A stretch of DNA of 35,175 bases from assembly GCA_910577275.1 (NCBI GenBank), contig CAJTMW010000004.1:1-35175 (forward strand), given 5' to 3'. This document shows, one piece after another, positions 27,366-35,172 of this stretch. This DNA is from an uncultured Lachnospiraceae bacterium. Lineage in GTDB: Bacteria; Bacillota; Clostridia; Lachnospirales; Lachnospiraceae. Positions within the stretch are counted from its first letter, which is position 1. Every line of letters starts with the position of its first letter. The notes under the pieces were generated by a model. The model made no database searches and was not told the DNA's origin. It worked only from the letters and a program-made list of their open reading frames with translations. The position numbers and the translations under genes are program-made.

Positions 27366-28400
27366 CTATCCCCGCTGCCCGCGGTAATAGACAAGCATCG
27401 CCAGCCGAAGCAGGCGCACGGTGATTTCCCCCGGGTGCCGGAGCGTCAGATAAAGGAGCTTATTCGCCTTATCCTCCACCCTGACCGGCGTATCCCTCAC
27501 CAGCCTTTGAATCTCCGGCGATTTACAAATAGAAAAAATATTTTTTCGATACCCTTCCGGGTTTCCTCTCGCCTCATTTTTTAACGCCAGCAGAAGGAAA
27601 AAAATATATTCCTGTTCCACCTGCTTTTGCCTTTCCAGAAGCTCCTCCCCCGCAAATTTATCGGAAACCACCCGAAGGAATATCTCCCGCAAAAGCTGTA
27701 TGTTGCCATACAATTTCCTGTCATATTTATGAACCATGGATTCCGTCACATAGCGGTAATGGTAGTGGGCCCTGTCAATGGCCTTAAGCCGGTTACAGTC
27801 AATCAGGGCGGGAAGCATCACTGTCATATCCTCCCCCATCACCACTTTGGAATCGCTGTATTTCATATTTTCCTCAATCAGCTCCCTGCCAATCAGCTTC
27901 ATACATCTTGAGACCGTCACGTACCGGCGCTCTCTGCCAAGGAGGTTTGGAATTACTTCCCTTTCTATCGCCGACCGGTCATATTCCCCCGGGGGAAGCG
28001 CCTGCCATACGTACTCCCTGCCGTTTTCTCTTTCAATCACATAGTTTCCCGCAATAATTTCCTTAGGGACTCCCCTCAGATGCGCCGCCATATCGGCTAT
28101 CATAGAGGGCTCCACCCAGTCGTCGCTGTCCACAAAGCACAGATATTCCCCTGTGCTCTCGCACACGCCTCTTTTCCATGCGGAAACCAGACCGCCGTTT
28201 TCCTTATGAATTACCCGAATCCTCTTATCGCTGCGGGCGAATCCGTCGCACAGCCTCCTGCTTTCATCCGTGGAGCCGTCGTCCACCAGCAGGATTTCCA
28301 GATTGTCATAGTTCTGCCGGATAAGGGTGTCCACACACTGTGCCAGATACTTTTCCGTATTATAAACCGGGACAATCACGCTGACCTTATATTTTTCCAT
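27366..28400 (-). CDS. GT2 glycosyltransferase
   Basis: 344 residues with the GT-A family 2 pattern VSVIVPVYNTEKYLAQC, VDDGSTDES (39-47) and FVDSDDWVEP (89-98), followed by a helical C-terminal region with IGEDM-like VVMGEDMTVMLPAL. This organisation matches the many EpsJ-like transferases of Firmicute capsule loci. ATG start with GAGGT about 6 nt upstream. It follows the phosphoglycosyl transferase gene, so it could act early in repeat-unit assembly; that order is inference. Confidence 0.93.
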   Translation of the reverse strand: MEKYKVSVIVPVYNTEKYLAQCVDTLIRQNYDNLEILLVDDGSTDESRRLCDGFARSDKRIRVIHKENGGLVSAWKRGVCESTGEYLCFVDSDDWVEPSMIADMAAHLRGVPKEIIAGNYVIERENGREYVWQALPPGEYDRSAIEREVIPNLLGRERRYVTVSRCMKLIGRELIEENMKYSDSKVVMGEDMTVMLPALIDCNRLKAIDRAHYHYRYVTESMVHKYDRKLYGNIQLLREIFLRVVSDKFAGEELLERQKQVEQEYIFFLLLALKNEARGNPEGYRKNIFSICKSPEIQRLVRDTPVRVEDKANKLLYLTLRHPGEITVRLLRLAMLVYYRGQRG

Positions 28401-28442
28401 GTATTACCTCATCTGCATTTTTTCCATTGTACGGCAACCGGC

Positions 28443-29948
28443 TTATTTAGAGCCCCGTCCCGCAAGCACCACCCATATGGTCCTCAGCAGAATCTTCATA
28501 TCCAGCGTCAGCGACCAGCCGTCAATATATTCAAGGTCATACTTTACCACATCGTCAAAATCTTCAATATCGCTGCGCCCGCTGACCTGCCACAGGCCGG
28601 TAAGCCCCGGCGTCATGCTGATACGCCTTCTGTAATACTGATTATACTTTTCAAACTCGTCGGCTGTGGGCGGTCTTGTGCCCACCAGGCTCATGTCGCC
28701 CTTTACCACATTGTAAAACTGGGGCAGCTCGTCGATACTGGTCTTTCGGATAAATTTCCCCACTCTGGTAATCCGGGGGTCGTTTTCTATCTTGAACATC
28801 AGCCCCTGAATTTCATTCTGCCCCTCCAGCTCTTTCTTCCGTTCCTCCGCGTCTATATACATGGAGCGGAACTTATAAATCTTAAACCGCCGCCCGTTTC
28901 TTCCAATCCTGATTTGGGAAAACATCACAGGCCCCGGAGAATCCAGCTTGATTGCCAGCGCCACAAAGGGGAAAAATACCATCGTAATCAAAAGCCCCAC
29001 AAGCCCCCCTGCAATATCCATCACACGCTTTATCAGAAGCCTTTTATAGCTGCTCTGAAACCGGGTGTAGGTAATCACGGAATAGCTGCCAAAGCTCTCT
29101 ATCTTGCTCCTTCCGGGCTGCGTGCCGGGAAGCTCAATGCAGTAATGGCAGTCAACTCCCATCTCGTCAAATCCGTTTAAGATTTTCTGTATCTGCTTTT
29201 GTTTCAGCTCCGGCGCATAGATAAATACCTCGTCCAGCGCCATGAGGGTCACGTTTCCCATGAAATCATCGCCCGCATGCACCACCGGAATACCGTCGAT
29301 TTTCTCATCGCGGTATGGGGACTGCCCATTTTCTGCGCCGCCTGCTTCCTGAAGCGTCTCTCCGCTCCGGCCGGCCTCCCGTGCGCCTTCCCTCCGTATA
29401 TCGCCTGTCCCGGCCTCCGGGCAGGCAATCCCCACTATCTGATAATTAATTTCCAGCGTATCCTGCAGGCGCTCTAACACCTCTCCCGCCATCTCCCTGT
29501 GGGTAATCACCAGCACCTTGATTCTGGAAAGCTCGGATTTATAATGAATCTGCATTCCCTTTTTTATCATGAGGTGCAAAAGAAGGGTCAGCGCCACATT
29601 GATTATGGGAAAATAAATCATCACCAGACGGGAAAACACGTCCGCCCATTTCAGGAAGTACATAATCATCTGCACCACCAGCATCATAATGACATGGTAT
29701 TTTAAGATTTCATACAGCTCCTTTTGCAGGCTCCGCCTTAAAAAATTCCTGTTCCAGTCAATAAAAAAGGTGTAAATCGTGCAGAAAAGCAGCAAAACAA
29801 GGCATACCTGAAAATGAATGCCCTTATCTCCCATATCCCTGAAATTGCCAAACCGAATATAGGTGGCAAGAACAAAAGAAATTCCTATTGCCACCAAATC
29901 GGCAAACCAAAGCCCGTAAACCTCGACAATTTTATTCTTCTGATTCAT
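28443..29948 (-). CDS. Polytopic phosphoglycosyl transferase, WbaP/CpsE-like
   Basis: 501 residues. Four or five N-terminal membrane helices (about 12-128), a Rossmann-like middle domain (143-275) and the C-terminal bacterial sugar transferase domain (from about 305). The latter has the re-entrant helix at 308-335 ending in SPGP, the KIYKFRSM block, the catalytic Asp-Glu pair in TSIDELPQF (D406/E407), GDMSLVGTRPP and TPGLTGLWQVSGRS. It transfers a sugar-1-phosphate to undecaprenyl phosphate, the priming step. Residues 177-212 carry a Gly/Glu/Ala-rich insert in the middle domain. ATG with GAGGA 3-4 nt upstream. Which sugar is loaded cannot be told. Confidence 0.95.
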   Translation of the reverse strand: MNQKNKIVEVYGLWFADLVAIGISFVLATYIRFGNFRDMGDKGIHFQVCLVLLLFCTIYTFFIDWNRNFLRRSLQKELYEILKYHVIMMLVVQMIMYFLKWADVFSRLVMIYFPIINVALTLLLHLMIKKGMQIHYKSELSRIKVLVITHREMAGEVLERLQDTLEINYQIVGIACPEAGTGDIRREGAREAGRSGETLQEAGGAENGQSPYRDEKIDGIPVVHAGDDFMGNVTLMALDEVFIYAPELKQKQIQKILNGFDEMGVDCHYCIELPGTQPGRSKIESFGSYSVITYTRFQSSYKRLLIKRVMDIAGGLVGLLITMVFFPFVALAIKLDSPGPVMFSQIRIGRNGRRFKIYKFRSMYIDAEERKKELEGQNEIQGLMFKIENDPRITRVGKFIRKTSIDELPQFYNVVKGDMSLVGTRPPTADEFEKYNQYYRRRISMTPGLTGLWQVSGRSDIEDFDDVVKYDLEYIDGWSLTLDMKILLRTIWVVLAGRGSK

Positions 29949-30016
29949 CTTTCCTCATCCCTGCGCCGCATTCCCTGTAAAATCCTGTATGCCGCTCCCT
30001 TTTTGTCCGGCTTTCC

Positions 30017-30955
30017 CTATTTTTTCAGTATGCGCCCAATCTTCCTTGCGGCCTTCCTGAAAAACCGCCGGAAAACCATGGACGCTCCCGTACAGGCTTT
30101 CTTCATACCGGAAACCGGCGGCATAATCAGATAGCTGTATTCCTCCAGATGGGCAAGGAGATACTCGGGGTAGCTTTCGTCCACCTCCACGCGCTCAAAC
30201 CTGGCCTCCCGCCCGAAAATATCCTGCCCCAGAATCAATCTGTCCCCGGCTTCCCGCAGCAAATCCTCGTCATTGTATTCCTGATGGGCCGCCGCAACCA
30301 CCTTCGTTCCGATTCGCTTAGACACATCGGTCTCCCGGCTGCTCCCCATATATCCGAAATGCCACCCACCGTCCGCAACCCTCACCGCACCCGGCGCTGT
30401 CACGGAAGCCTCCCTCATCTCGATGATTCCGTTTTCCGGGATGCTCCTTTTGCCGAACACCTTGGTGCCAAGCCACATCCGCCTCTCTACCTTCGGGAAC
30501 TCCCCGGTAATGGAAAGCAGGTTCCCGGAGGTTTCCTCCATATTTAAAAAGCAGTAAAACATCCTCTGGGCAAAATGATACACCTTCGCCGGGTCAAACT
30601 CATCAATGACTTTCTTAAGCGCCTTGGGATTTGGGATTTCATCCACATCGCTTAAAATTATCACATCGTTATCTCCGGCGTCCTTAAGCCCCCGGATAAG
30701 CGCGTTTTTCTGAAACTTGTCCCGCAGATGGGTGGTGGTGTCCACAGGGGAATTGTCCACCACAATATACTCGATTTTCGGCAGAAATTCCCGGAACATC
30801 TCCCTGTTCTTTTCAAAGCAAAGCTCCTTGGGCTCTCCCGAAAAGGTCACCGTGGCTTCCTCTATGATAAATTTATCCACCAGAGGCTCCAGAATGTGGA
30901 GCCGCAGCTTTAAGATATCCAGTTCGTTAAAAAAGGGAATGCAGTCATATACCAT
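30017..30955 (-). CDS. GT17-like glycosyltransferase
   Basis: 312 residues matching GT17, whose best-known member is the eukaryotic bisecting beta-1,4-N-acetylglucosaminyltransferase. Visible: DCIPFFNELDILKLRLHIL at the N-terminus, FIIEEATVTFSGEPK, IILSDVDEIPNPKAL with a DXD (D103/D105), and GGWHFGYMG near the middle of the C-terminal half. Bacterial members occur in capsule and LPS clusters, with donors mostly uncharacterised. ATG with GGGAT 6 nt upstream. It stands alone, with gaps of about 65 nt on both sides. Confidence 0.88.
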   Translation of the reverse strand: MVYDCIPFFNELDILKLRLHILEPLVDKFIIEEATVTFSGEPKELCFEKNREMFREFLPKIEYIVVDNSPVDTTTHLRDKFQKNALIRGLKDAGDNDVIILSDVDEIPNPKALKKVIDEFDPAKVYHFAQRMFYCFLNMEETSGNLLSITGEFPKVERRMWLGTKVFGKRSIPENGIIEMREASVTAPGAVRVADGGWHFGYMGSSRETDVSKRIGTKVVAAAHQEYNDEDLLREAGDRLILGQDIFGREARFERVEVDESYPEYLLAHLEEYSYLIMPPVSGMKKACTGASMVFRRFFRKAARKIGRILKK

Positions 30956-31019
30956 TTTTATCCCACCCTTGTATGCCTTTGTATCCGCCCCCTGCGGTTG
31001 GAAAATACAAAAATCTCTC

Positions 31020-31775
31020 TTATCGCTTTCTATGTCTCCAGAACAAAAGCGGCCTTACCATATCCTTAAATTTCAGCCATCTTCTTGTCCATGGATTTTC
31101 AAACACAGGATACGCCGCATTCCTTCCCCACCATTTATGGAAGACAAAGGGCGCGTCCACCTCTAAAACCTCCGGCACGGGATGCTCATGTCCGAAATAT
31201 TTCGCCACCTCCACCGGCGCGATTTTCATTCCCGCCTCCTCGATTTTGTGTTTATTCATACAGCACAGAAAAATATCCTCGTTGTAAAAGCCGTCCTCGT
31301 CCATCTCCCATTTAAGGGAAGCCGCAGCGGGAAAATCCAGCAGCCTCCTGCTTCGCAGCGACACGCTGTTGCCCACCCTGCACAGATTTCCATAGACGTC
31401 ATGATAACAGTGTTTTTTCCCCGGCTCGGGTACGGGCCAGGGAGAACCGATATAATCATAATCGAAAAACTCGTCCCGCCACTTTTCGGGATGCACCACA
31501 AATCCGTCATAGTGAATCAAAAGCACATAATCCGTTTCGATATACCTGCCCAGCTCATAAACCATCTTATAGTTAAAGGCGTCGATATCGTCGAGCTTTG
31601 AGGTATGCTTATAGGTAATCGCCTTTGGAAGGCTTAAGGGCTTTCTGTGGGTAATCAATACCACCTGCCCGAAATCAATCCCCCGCATACTGTATTCCAG
31701 CGCCTTGATTGTCTCATAGATTTTCACGCTGGTCATGGCGGCCAGCGTCACATTCGGTAATTGCAGCTTTTCCAT
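31020..31775 (-). CDS. DUF5672 family putative glycosyltransferase
   Basis: 251 residues from ATG 31775. The sequence NVTLAAMTSVKIYETIKALEY, then LLIHYDGFVVHPEKWRDEFFDYDYIGSPW, VGNSVSLRSRRLLDFP and YNEDIFLCC fits DUF5672, a family with GT-A-like features found in glycan loci. Earlier in-frame starts up to 32012 would overlap the upstream gene and add a basic, non-family stretch. ATG 31775 has GGGGA 5-6 nt upstream; ATG 31787 is a second possibility with no site. Activity is not biochemically established; sugar transfer is family-level inference. Confidence 0.82.
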   Translation of the reverse strand: MEKLQLPNVTLAAMTSVKIYETIKALEYSMRGIDFGQVVLITHRKPLSLPKAITYKHTSKLDDIDAFNYKMVYELGRYIETDYVLLIHYDGFVVHPEKWRDEFFDYDYIGSPWPVPEPGKKHCYHDVYGNLCRVGNSVSLRSRRLLDFPAAASLKWEMDEDGFYNEDIFLCCMNKHKIEEAGMKIAPVEVAKYFGHEHPVPEVLEVDAPFVFHKWWGRNAAYPVFENPWTRRWLKFKDMVRPLLFWRHRKR

Positions 31776-31810
31776 ATTTTTCCCCATTTTTGCGCTGCTG
31801 TTTGCACATT

Positions 31811-31871
31811 CCAAGTTTGTGGATGCAGCGCAGGCACAAACTTGTGGCGGAAAGATTTGAAAAATCTTTCG
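31811..31871 (-). repeat. Two adjacent hairpin-forming inverted repeats in an intergenic gap
   Basis: The 152 nt gap upstream of the DUF5672 gene has two perfect inverted repeats. One has 10-bp arms (31812-31821 and 31835-31844) around a 13-nt loop. The other has 9-bp arms (31850-31858 GAAAGATTT and 31862-31870 AAATCTTTC) around 3 nt. Neither is followed by a U-run in the direction of transcription. They could stabilise or process the mRNA, or be remnants of a small repeat element. Confidence 0.45.
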
Positions 31872-31927
31872 CTCTTTCCTCGTTTCGCCACATTCGGCCT
31901 GTAAAAATCCCCCTGCTGTGCGCCGCC

Positions 31928-32971
31928 TCAGCCTGCCGCGGAATTCTGCCTCTTTATCCTCCTTATCAGGGCGCGCCATATCTTTTTCAGATAAAACCAC
32001 CCGTAGACGCAACGCCTTCTGATATTCTGATAAAAGACTCCCGCCTTTCCGGGTCTTTTGTTTTTCTTCGCATACTTGTGCGAACGCTTCTTATACTCCG
32101 CCAGCTCCCTCCGGCATTCCTCCGCCGTAAAGAGCCTCCCTTTCCTGTCCATGTAGTGGAACAGGCTGTAAATATTCTGCTCCGAAGCCCAGTAGCCGTC
32201 AGACACATTATGTCTTGCCCAGTATTTGGGCGCAATGGCAAATTTCAGCGTTTCGCTGGTGTGCGCCGGCAGGCAGGCAAAGGAGGAATTGGAAAGCAGC
32301 AGATAATAAGCGTTCTTTAAGGTCACGTAATCCTTGCCGATGTCAAAGTGGTGGGCCGGTATCCCGGGAAGCACCTTTCCCGCCGCCTCCACATCGTCCG
32401 TGACAATCATAAATTCCATATCCGGCCTGATTTTCCGCATTTCCTTTATGCCGTGAATCCAGTATTTTTTGTCGATAAAAAGCTCCGGGCTCCCGGTGTA
32501 CTCCCCGCCCCGCATATTGATAATGCAGAGGTTCTCCCTGCTGTACTCCTTGGAATCATACTCCAGCTTCACCTTAAGCCACTTCTTTACCTTGTCGAGA
32601 TACTTTATAAAATAGGACTCATCCTGCATGTTCCCGTAAATCAGCGTGTTATCCTCCACCTGATGAATCCCCTTGTCCGCTCCCGCAATATAGCACCCGT
32701 GGTTCATATCGTGCCGGGAATTTCCGATATACAGACGCTCCTCCGCGTCCTGATAAACCTTGAAATTTTTCTTCTCTTCCTCCGAAATGGCATGTCCCAA
32801 ATCAACATCCATGAAATACATGCCCCGGTTGCTGTGGATGTTCACCGCAAAGCGTTCCTGCCCGGCAGTACCGAATTCGTATCCGTTTTCCTCCGCCACA
32901 GCCCTTGCCGTCACATAGCAGAACAGCTGATTTCCCAGCCCCTGCCCGTTTATAAATTCCGTTCCTATCAT
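31928..32971 (-). CDS. GT11-like glycosyltransferase, divergent
   Basis: 347 residues from ATG 32971. It starts IGTEFINGQGLGNQLFCYV, the GT11 glycine motif, and ends with NAYYLLLSNSSFACLPAHTSETLKFAIAP, similar to the family's C-terminal conserved block. The usual HxRRxD nucleotide-binding motif is replaced by INMRGGEYTG (R154, E157), so donor specificity may differ from GDP-fucose. A TTG at 32998 with AGGA just upstream could add nine residues; ATG 32971 with GGGA is preferred because GT11 proteins begin at this motif. It follows the first ABC flippase after a gap of about 130 nt. Confidence 0.82.
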   Translation of the reverse strand: MIGTEFINGQGLGNQLFCYVTARAVAEENGYEFGTAGQERFAVNIHSNRGMYFMDVDLGHAISEEEKKNFKVYQDAEERLYIGNSRHDMNHGCYIAGADKGIHQVEDNTLIYGNMQDESYFIKYLDKVKKWLKVKLEYDSKEYSRENLCIINMRGGEYTGSPELFIDKKYWIHGIKEMRKIRPDMEFMIVTDDVEAAGKVLPGIPAHHFDIGKDYVTLKNAYYLLLSNSSFACLPAHTSETLKFAIAPKYWARHNVSDGYWASEQNIYSLFHYMDRKGRLFTAEECRRELAEYKKRSHKYAKKNKRPGKAGVFYQNIRRRCVYGWFYLKKIWRALIRRIKRQNSAAG

Positions 32972-33100
32972 ATCTTTTCCCGTCTTTTCTTTTTGCAAAA
33001 TTCCTGATTGGATGCAGTATGCAGATTATCCAATGTCCCGCCCCGAATCGCGTTAACCGGATTGCCGAAGGCTCCGCTCCTGCGACTCAAAAGTCTCCTG
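32972..33100 (-). other. Intergenic spacer with a 7-bp inverted repeat
   Basis: Between the ABC transporter stop (33101) and the GT11-like start. It contains ATTGGAT (33007-33013) and ATCCAAT (33028-33034) as inverted arms with a 14-nt loop. There is no U-run, so it is not a convincing terminator. A 64-codon minus-strand frame here has no family features and is not called. Confidence 0.3.
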
Positions 33101-34864
33101 CTATAAGGTGGTTTCCACCAGCTTCGTATTTTCCACCTTATAAATAATATCGCACTTTTCAATGGTATTTAATCTGTGAGCAATGATAATCATGGTCTTT
33201 TTCCCGTGGAAGCTGTTCACCGCCTCCATAACCGCCGCCTCCGTGTCGTTGTCAAGGGCGGAAGTGGCCTCGTCAAAGACCAGTATCTCCGGGTCATTGT
33301 AAAGGGCTCTGGCAATCCCAATCCTCTGCCTCTGCCCGCCCGAAAGCCGCACGCCCCGGTCGCCGATTGTGGTATCAAGCCCCTCCGGCAGCTCCTCCAC
33401 AAACTCCTTAAGCTGGGCCTCCTCTAAGACCTCCCATATCCTCTTGTCGTCAATCTTGTCCGCGTCGATTCCGAAAGCAATATTATCACGAATCGACTCG
33501 TCAATCAGATAAATGGCCTGCGGGATATATCCCACCTGTGCCAGCCAGGATTCATAATTTTTGAAAATATTCACACCGTCGCAGGTGATTTCCCCCTCCT
33601 GCGCATGCAAAAGTCCCAGAAGCACATCCACTATGGTTGACTTCCCGGCGCCGGAAGCGCCGATAATCCCCACGGATTTTCCTTTCGGCACCGCCATATG
33701 GGCGTCCTTGAAAATATACTTGTCCGAATCCGGGTAATGAAAGCTGATATGGTTTAACTCAATTTTATCCTCCAGCTTTAACTTTTCCACCTGAGAATTG
33801 GCCCTGCGCTCCGCCAGCATGGCGTCCGTCTTCATGCCCTCCTGCAGGTTTTCATACACAAAGTCAAGGCTTGGCTGGGTATAGGCGATTTCCGTAATAT
33901 ACGTGTTAATCCGGTTCACGCTGGGAAGCACCCTGATAGCCGCCACGCCAAAGGCCGCTATGGTGGTCATAATCTCCCCCACGTTTCCGCCGCTGTTGAT
34001 ATAAATGGTAATAAACATAAGGACGCTGACGATAAATACCGTCTCTATGAGCACCCTCGGCGTATTGTTCAAAACCGCGTAATTTCTGGCAACGTCCGCT
34101 CCCACCTTACCGGTTTCATAATAATTCCGTACAAAAAACTCCTCCCGGTTCAGCACCTTCACGTCCTTAAGCCCGTAGGTCGCCTGAATCCTCCACTTGG
34201 CAATCCGCGACTGAATGGCCTGATTTTTCGCGCCGATTTTATTCAGCCGGGGCTTAAGCACCTTAAGGACAATCAGCGTCATCACCCCGAATATGGTAAT
34301 AATAAAGAGCGTCATCATAACGTCCTGCCAGAGCAGTACCAGAAAAATGAGAAAAGAAACCACCACTTCGCTGGCAAGCTGCAACATAGCCAGAATCAGC
34401 GCAAAGGTCTGAGGAATGTCGCTGTCCGTAATACGAAACACCGTAGGGATATCCGCTCCCAGATACTTTTCATAGGGCCGGTTTAAAAACTCCGCCATCA
34501 CCCGGCTTATCATCTTGTTTCTGTTTTGCGTGATGAAGGAATTCTGCCTGTAAATAAGGAACAGAACATACAGGTTTTTAACCACATAAATCGCCATCAG
34601 CCCCAAAAGCAACACCTTGGTAACCTGCCCCACGCTCTCGATATTCAGCATATCGCAGATTCTTTGCAGGAACTCATATTTATCAATATACTCCTGCAAT
34701 TTTTCCGGCATCAGAAGCGCGTTCACCAGAGGAATCATGGCCCCCACCCCCAGCGTCTCCAGAAGCCCTCCGATAAAAATCATCACCCCTAAAATCCCCA
34801 ACTGGATTTTCTGCTTCCGGTCAAATATATAATTAATCTTGCCAAGTAAATTTACTTTCTTCAT
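33101..34864 (-). CDS. PglK-like ABC flippase (fused permease and ATPase)
   Basis: 587 residues, first gene of the operon. Membrane domain in residues 1-340 with about six helices, then a nucleotide-binding domain with Walker A GASGAGKST (402-410), Q-loop YIPQAIYLID (446-455), signature LSGGQRQRIGIARAL (507-521), Walker B ILVFDE (527-532) and IIAHRLNTI. It resembles PglK/MsbA exporters of lipid-linked oligosaccharides. It shares collinear blocks with the transporter at 8992-10731 (KINYIFDR, MPEKL, YVVKNLYV, KVLNR, VLPSVNRIN), but its DNA is GC-richer. ATG with AAAGGAG 4 nt upstream. Predicted to act as a homodimer in the membrane. Confidence 0.92.
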   Translation of the reverse strand: MKKVNLLGKINYIFDRKQKIQLGILGVMIFIGGLLETLGVGAMIPLVNALLMPEKLQEYIDKYEFLQRICDMLNIESVGQVTKVLLLGLMAIYVVKNLYVLFLIYRQNSFITQNRNKMISRVMAEFLNRPYEKYLGADIPTVFRITDSDIPQTFALILAMLQLASEVVVSFLIFLVLLWQDVMMTLFIITIFGVMTLIVLKVLKPRLNKIGAKNQAIQSRIAKWRIQATYGLKDVKVLNREEFFVRNYYETGKVGADVARNYAVLNNTPRVLIETVFIVSVLMFITIYINSGGNVGEIMTTIAAFGVAAIRVLPSVNRINTYITEIAYTQPSLDFVYENLQEGMKTDAMLAERRANSQVEKLKLEDKIELNHISFHYPDSDKYIFKDAHMAVPKGKSVGIIGASGAGKSTIVDVLLGLLHAQEGEITCDGVNIFKNYESWLAQVGYIPQAIYLIDESIRDNIAFGIDADKIDDKRIWEVLEEAQLKEFVEELPEGLDTTIGDRGVRLSGGQRQRIGIARALYNDPEILVFDEATSALDNDTEAAVMEAVNSFHGKKTMIIIAHRLNTIEKCDIIYKVENTKLVETTL

Positions 34865-35021
34865 GGAGCTCCTTTGTGTATATGGATGTTTCTGCCTCTG
34901 AAACTCAATATTTCAAATATGATAATTGCTTTGTCAGATTATACCATGCATTCGGGTTTTGGGCAAATGGGATTCGCTTGTGTAGGGAAGTGAGGGCTTT
35001 GCTTTTTGTTGTGGAGGAGGC
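34865..35021. other. Leader and upstream non-coding segment
   Basis: Together with the palindrome this makes a 311 bp stretch without a credible gene. It holds the 5' leader, the ribosome binding site and the predicted promoter. A plus-strand frame of 64 codons (34876-35070) runs through the promoter and half the palindrome and has no family features. Nothing else was recognised between 34967 and 35021. Confidence 0.5.
34938..34966 (-). promoter_or_regulatory. Predicted extended -10 sigma-A promoter of the operon
   Basis: Read on the minus strand: TTGCCC (34966-34961), a 17-nt spacer and TATAAT (34943-34938) preceded by TG at the extended -10 position (TGGTATAAT). The -10 is perfect, the spacer is optimal, and the -35 matches 4 of 6 consensus bases. 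The expected transcript start is near 34931, giving a leader of about 65 nt before ATG 34864. This is the best promoter seen in the window and the probable driver of the downstream genes. Confidence 0.6.
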
Positions 35022-35172
35022 TGCGCCGGACAGGGAACTGTTGCAGCGTCGCCGCGCTCCCGCTCTATAAAAACGTAGCGGATGCTAAACTCGCAGACCG
35101 CAAAGCGGCCCGCTCGTTAAGCACCGACGTTTTTATAAGGGCTCCTTCCGCAACAGTTCCCTGTCCGGCGCA
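35022..35172. repeat. 151 bp nested inverted repeat (MITE/REP-like palindrome)
   Basis: Outer arms 35022-35044 and 35150-35172 are perfect 23-bp inverted repeats. Inner arms 35066-35076 (TATAAAAACGT) and 35127-35137 (ACGTTTTTATA) are perfect 11-bp inverted repeats. The centre holds CCGC-AAA-GCGG. The whole element could fold into a long cruciform or RNA hairpin. It has no coding capacity, so it looks like a non-autonomous repeat element or a bidirectional transcription barrier. It lies upstream of the operon promoter and nearly fills the window's end. Confidence 0.75.

Noticed and set aside
28080..29180. Long plus-strand open frame (about 366 codons) opposite the GT2 and phosphoglycosyl transferase genes
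   Set aside because: It spans the antisense of two well-supported genes, is rich in His and Pro as antisense frames often are, and has no family features.
31788..32012. Possible 79-residue N-terminal extension of the DUF5672 protein
   Set aside because: It would overlap the upstream gene and encode a basic stretch unlike the family. ATG 31775 sits where the family homology starts.
31709..32320. Plus-strand open frame of about 203 codons across the hairpin-containing gap
   Set aside because: Most of it is antisense to the GT11-like and DUF5672 genes, and no convincing ribosome binding site or family motif was seen.
32348..33007. Plus-strand open frame of about 219 codons opposite the GT11-like gene
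   Set aside because: It is the antisense shadow of a recognisable gene, with no domain pattern.
33007..33034. Inverted repeat as a terminator after the first ABC flippase gene
   Set aside because: The stem is only 7 bp and AT-rich, the loop is 14 nt and no U-run follows.
32968..33162. Small minus-strand frame between the ABC transporter and the GT11-like gene
   Set aside because: It overlaps both neighbours, and the translation is basic with no family pattern. The overlap places it in another frame of the transporter's 3' end.
34876..35070. Small plus-strand frame at the right end
   Set aside because: It runs through the predicted promoter and one arm of the palindrome, which indicates a chance frame.
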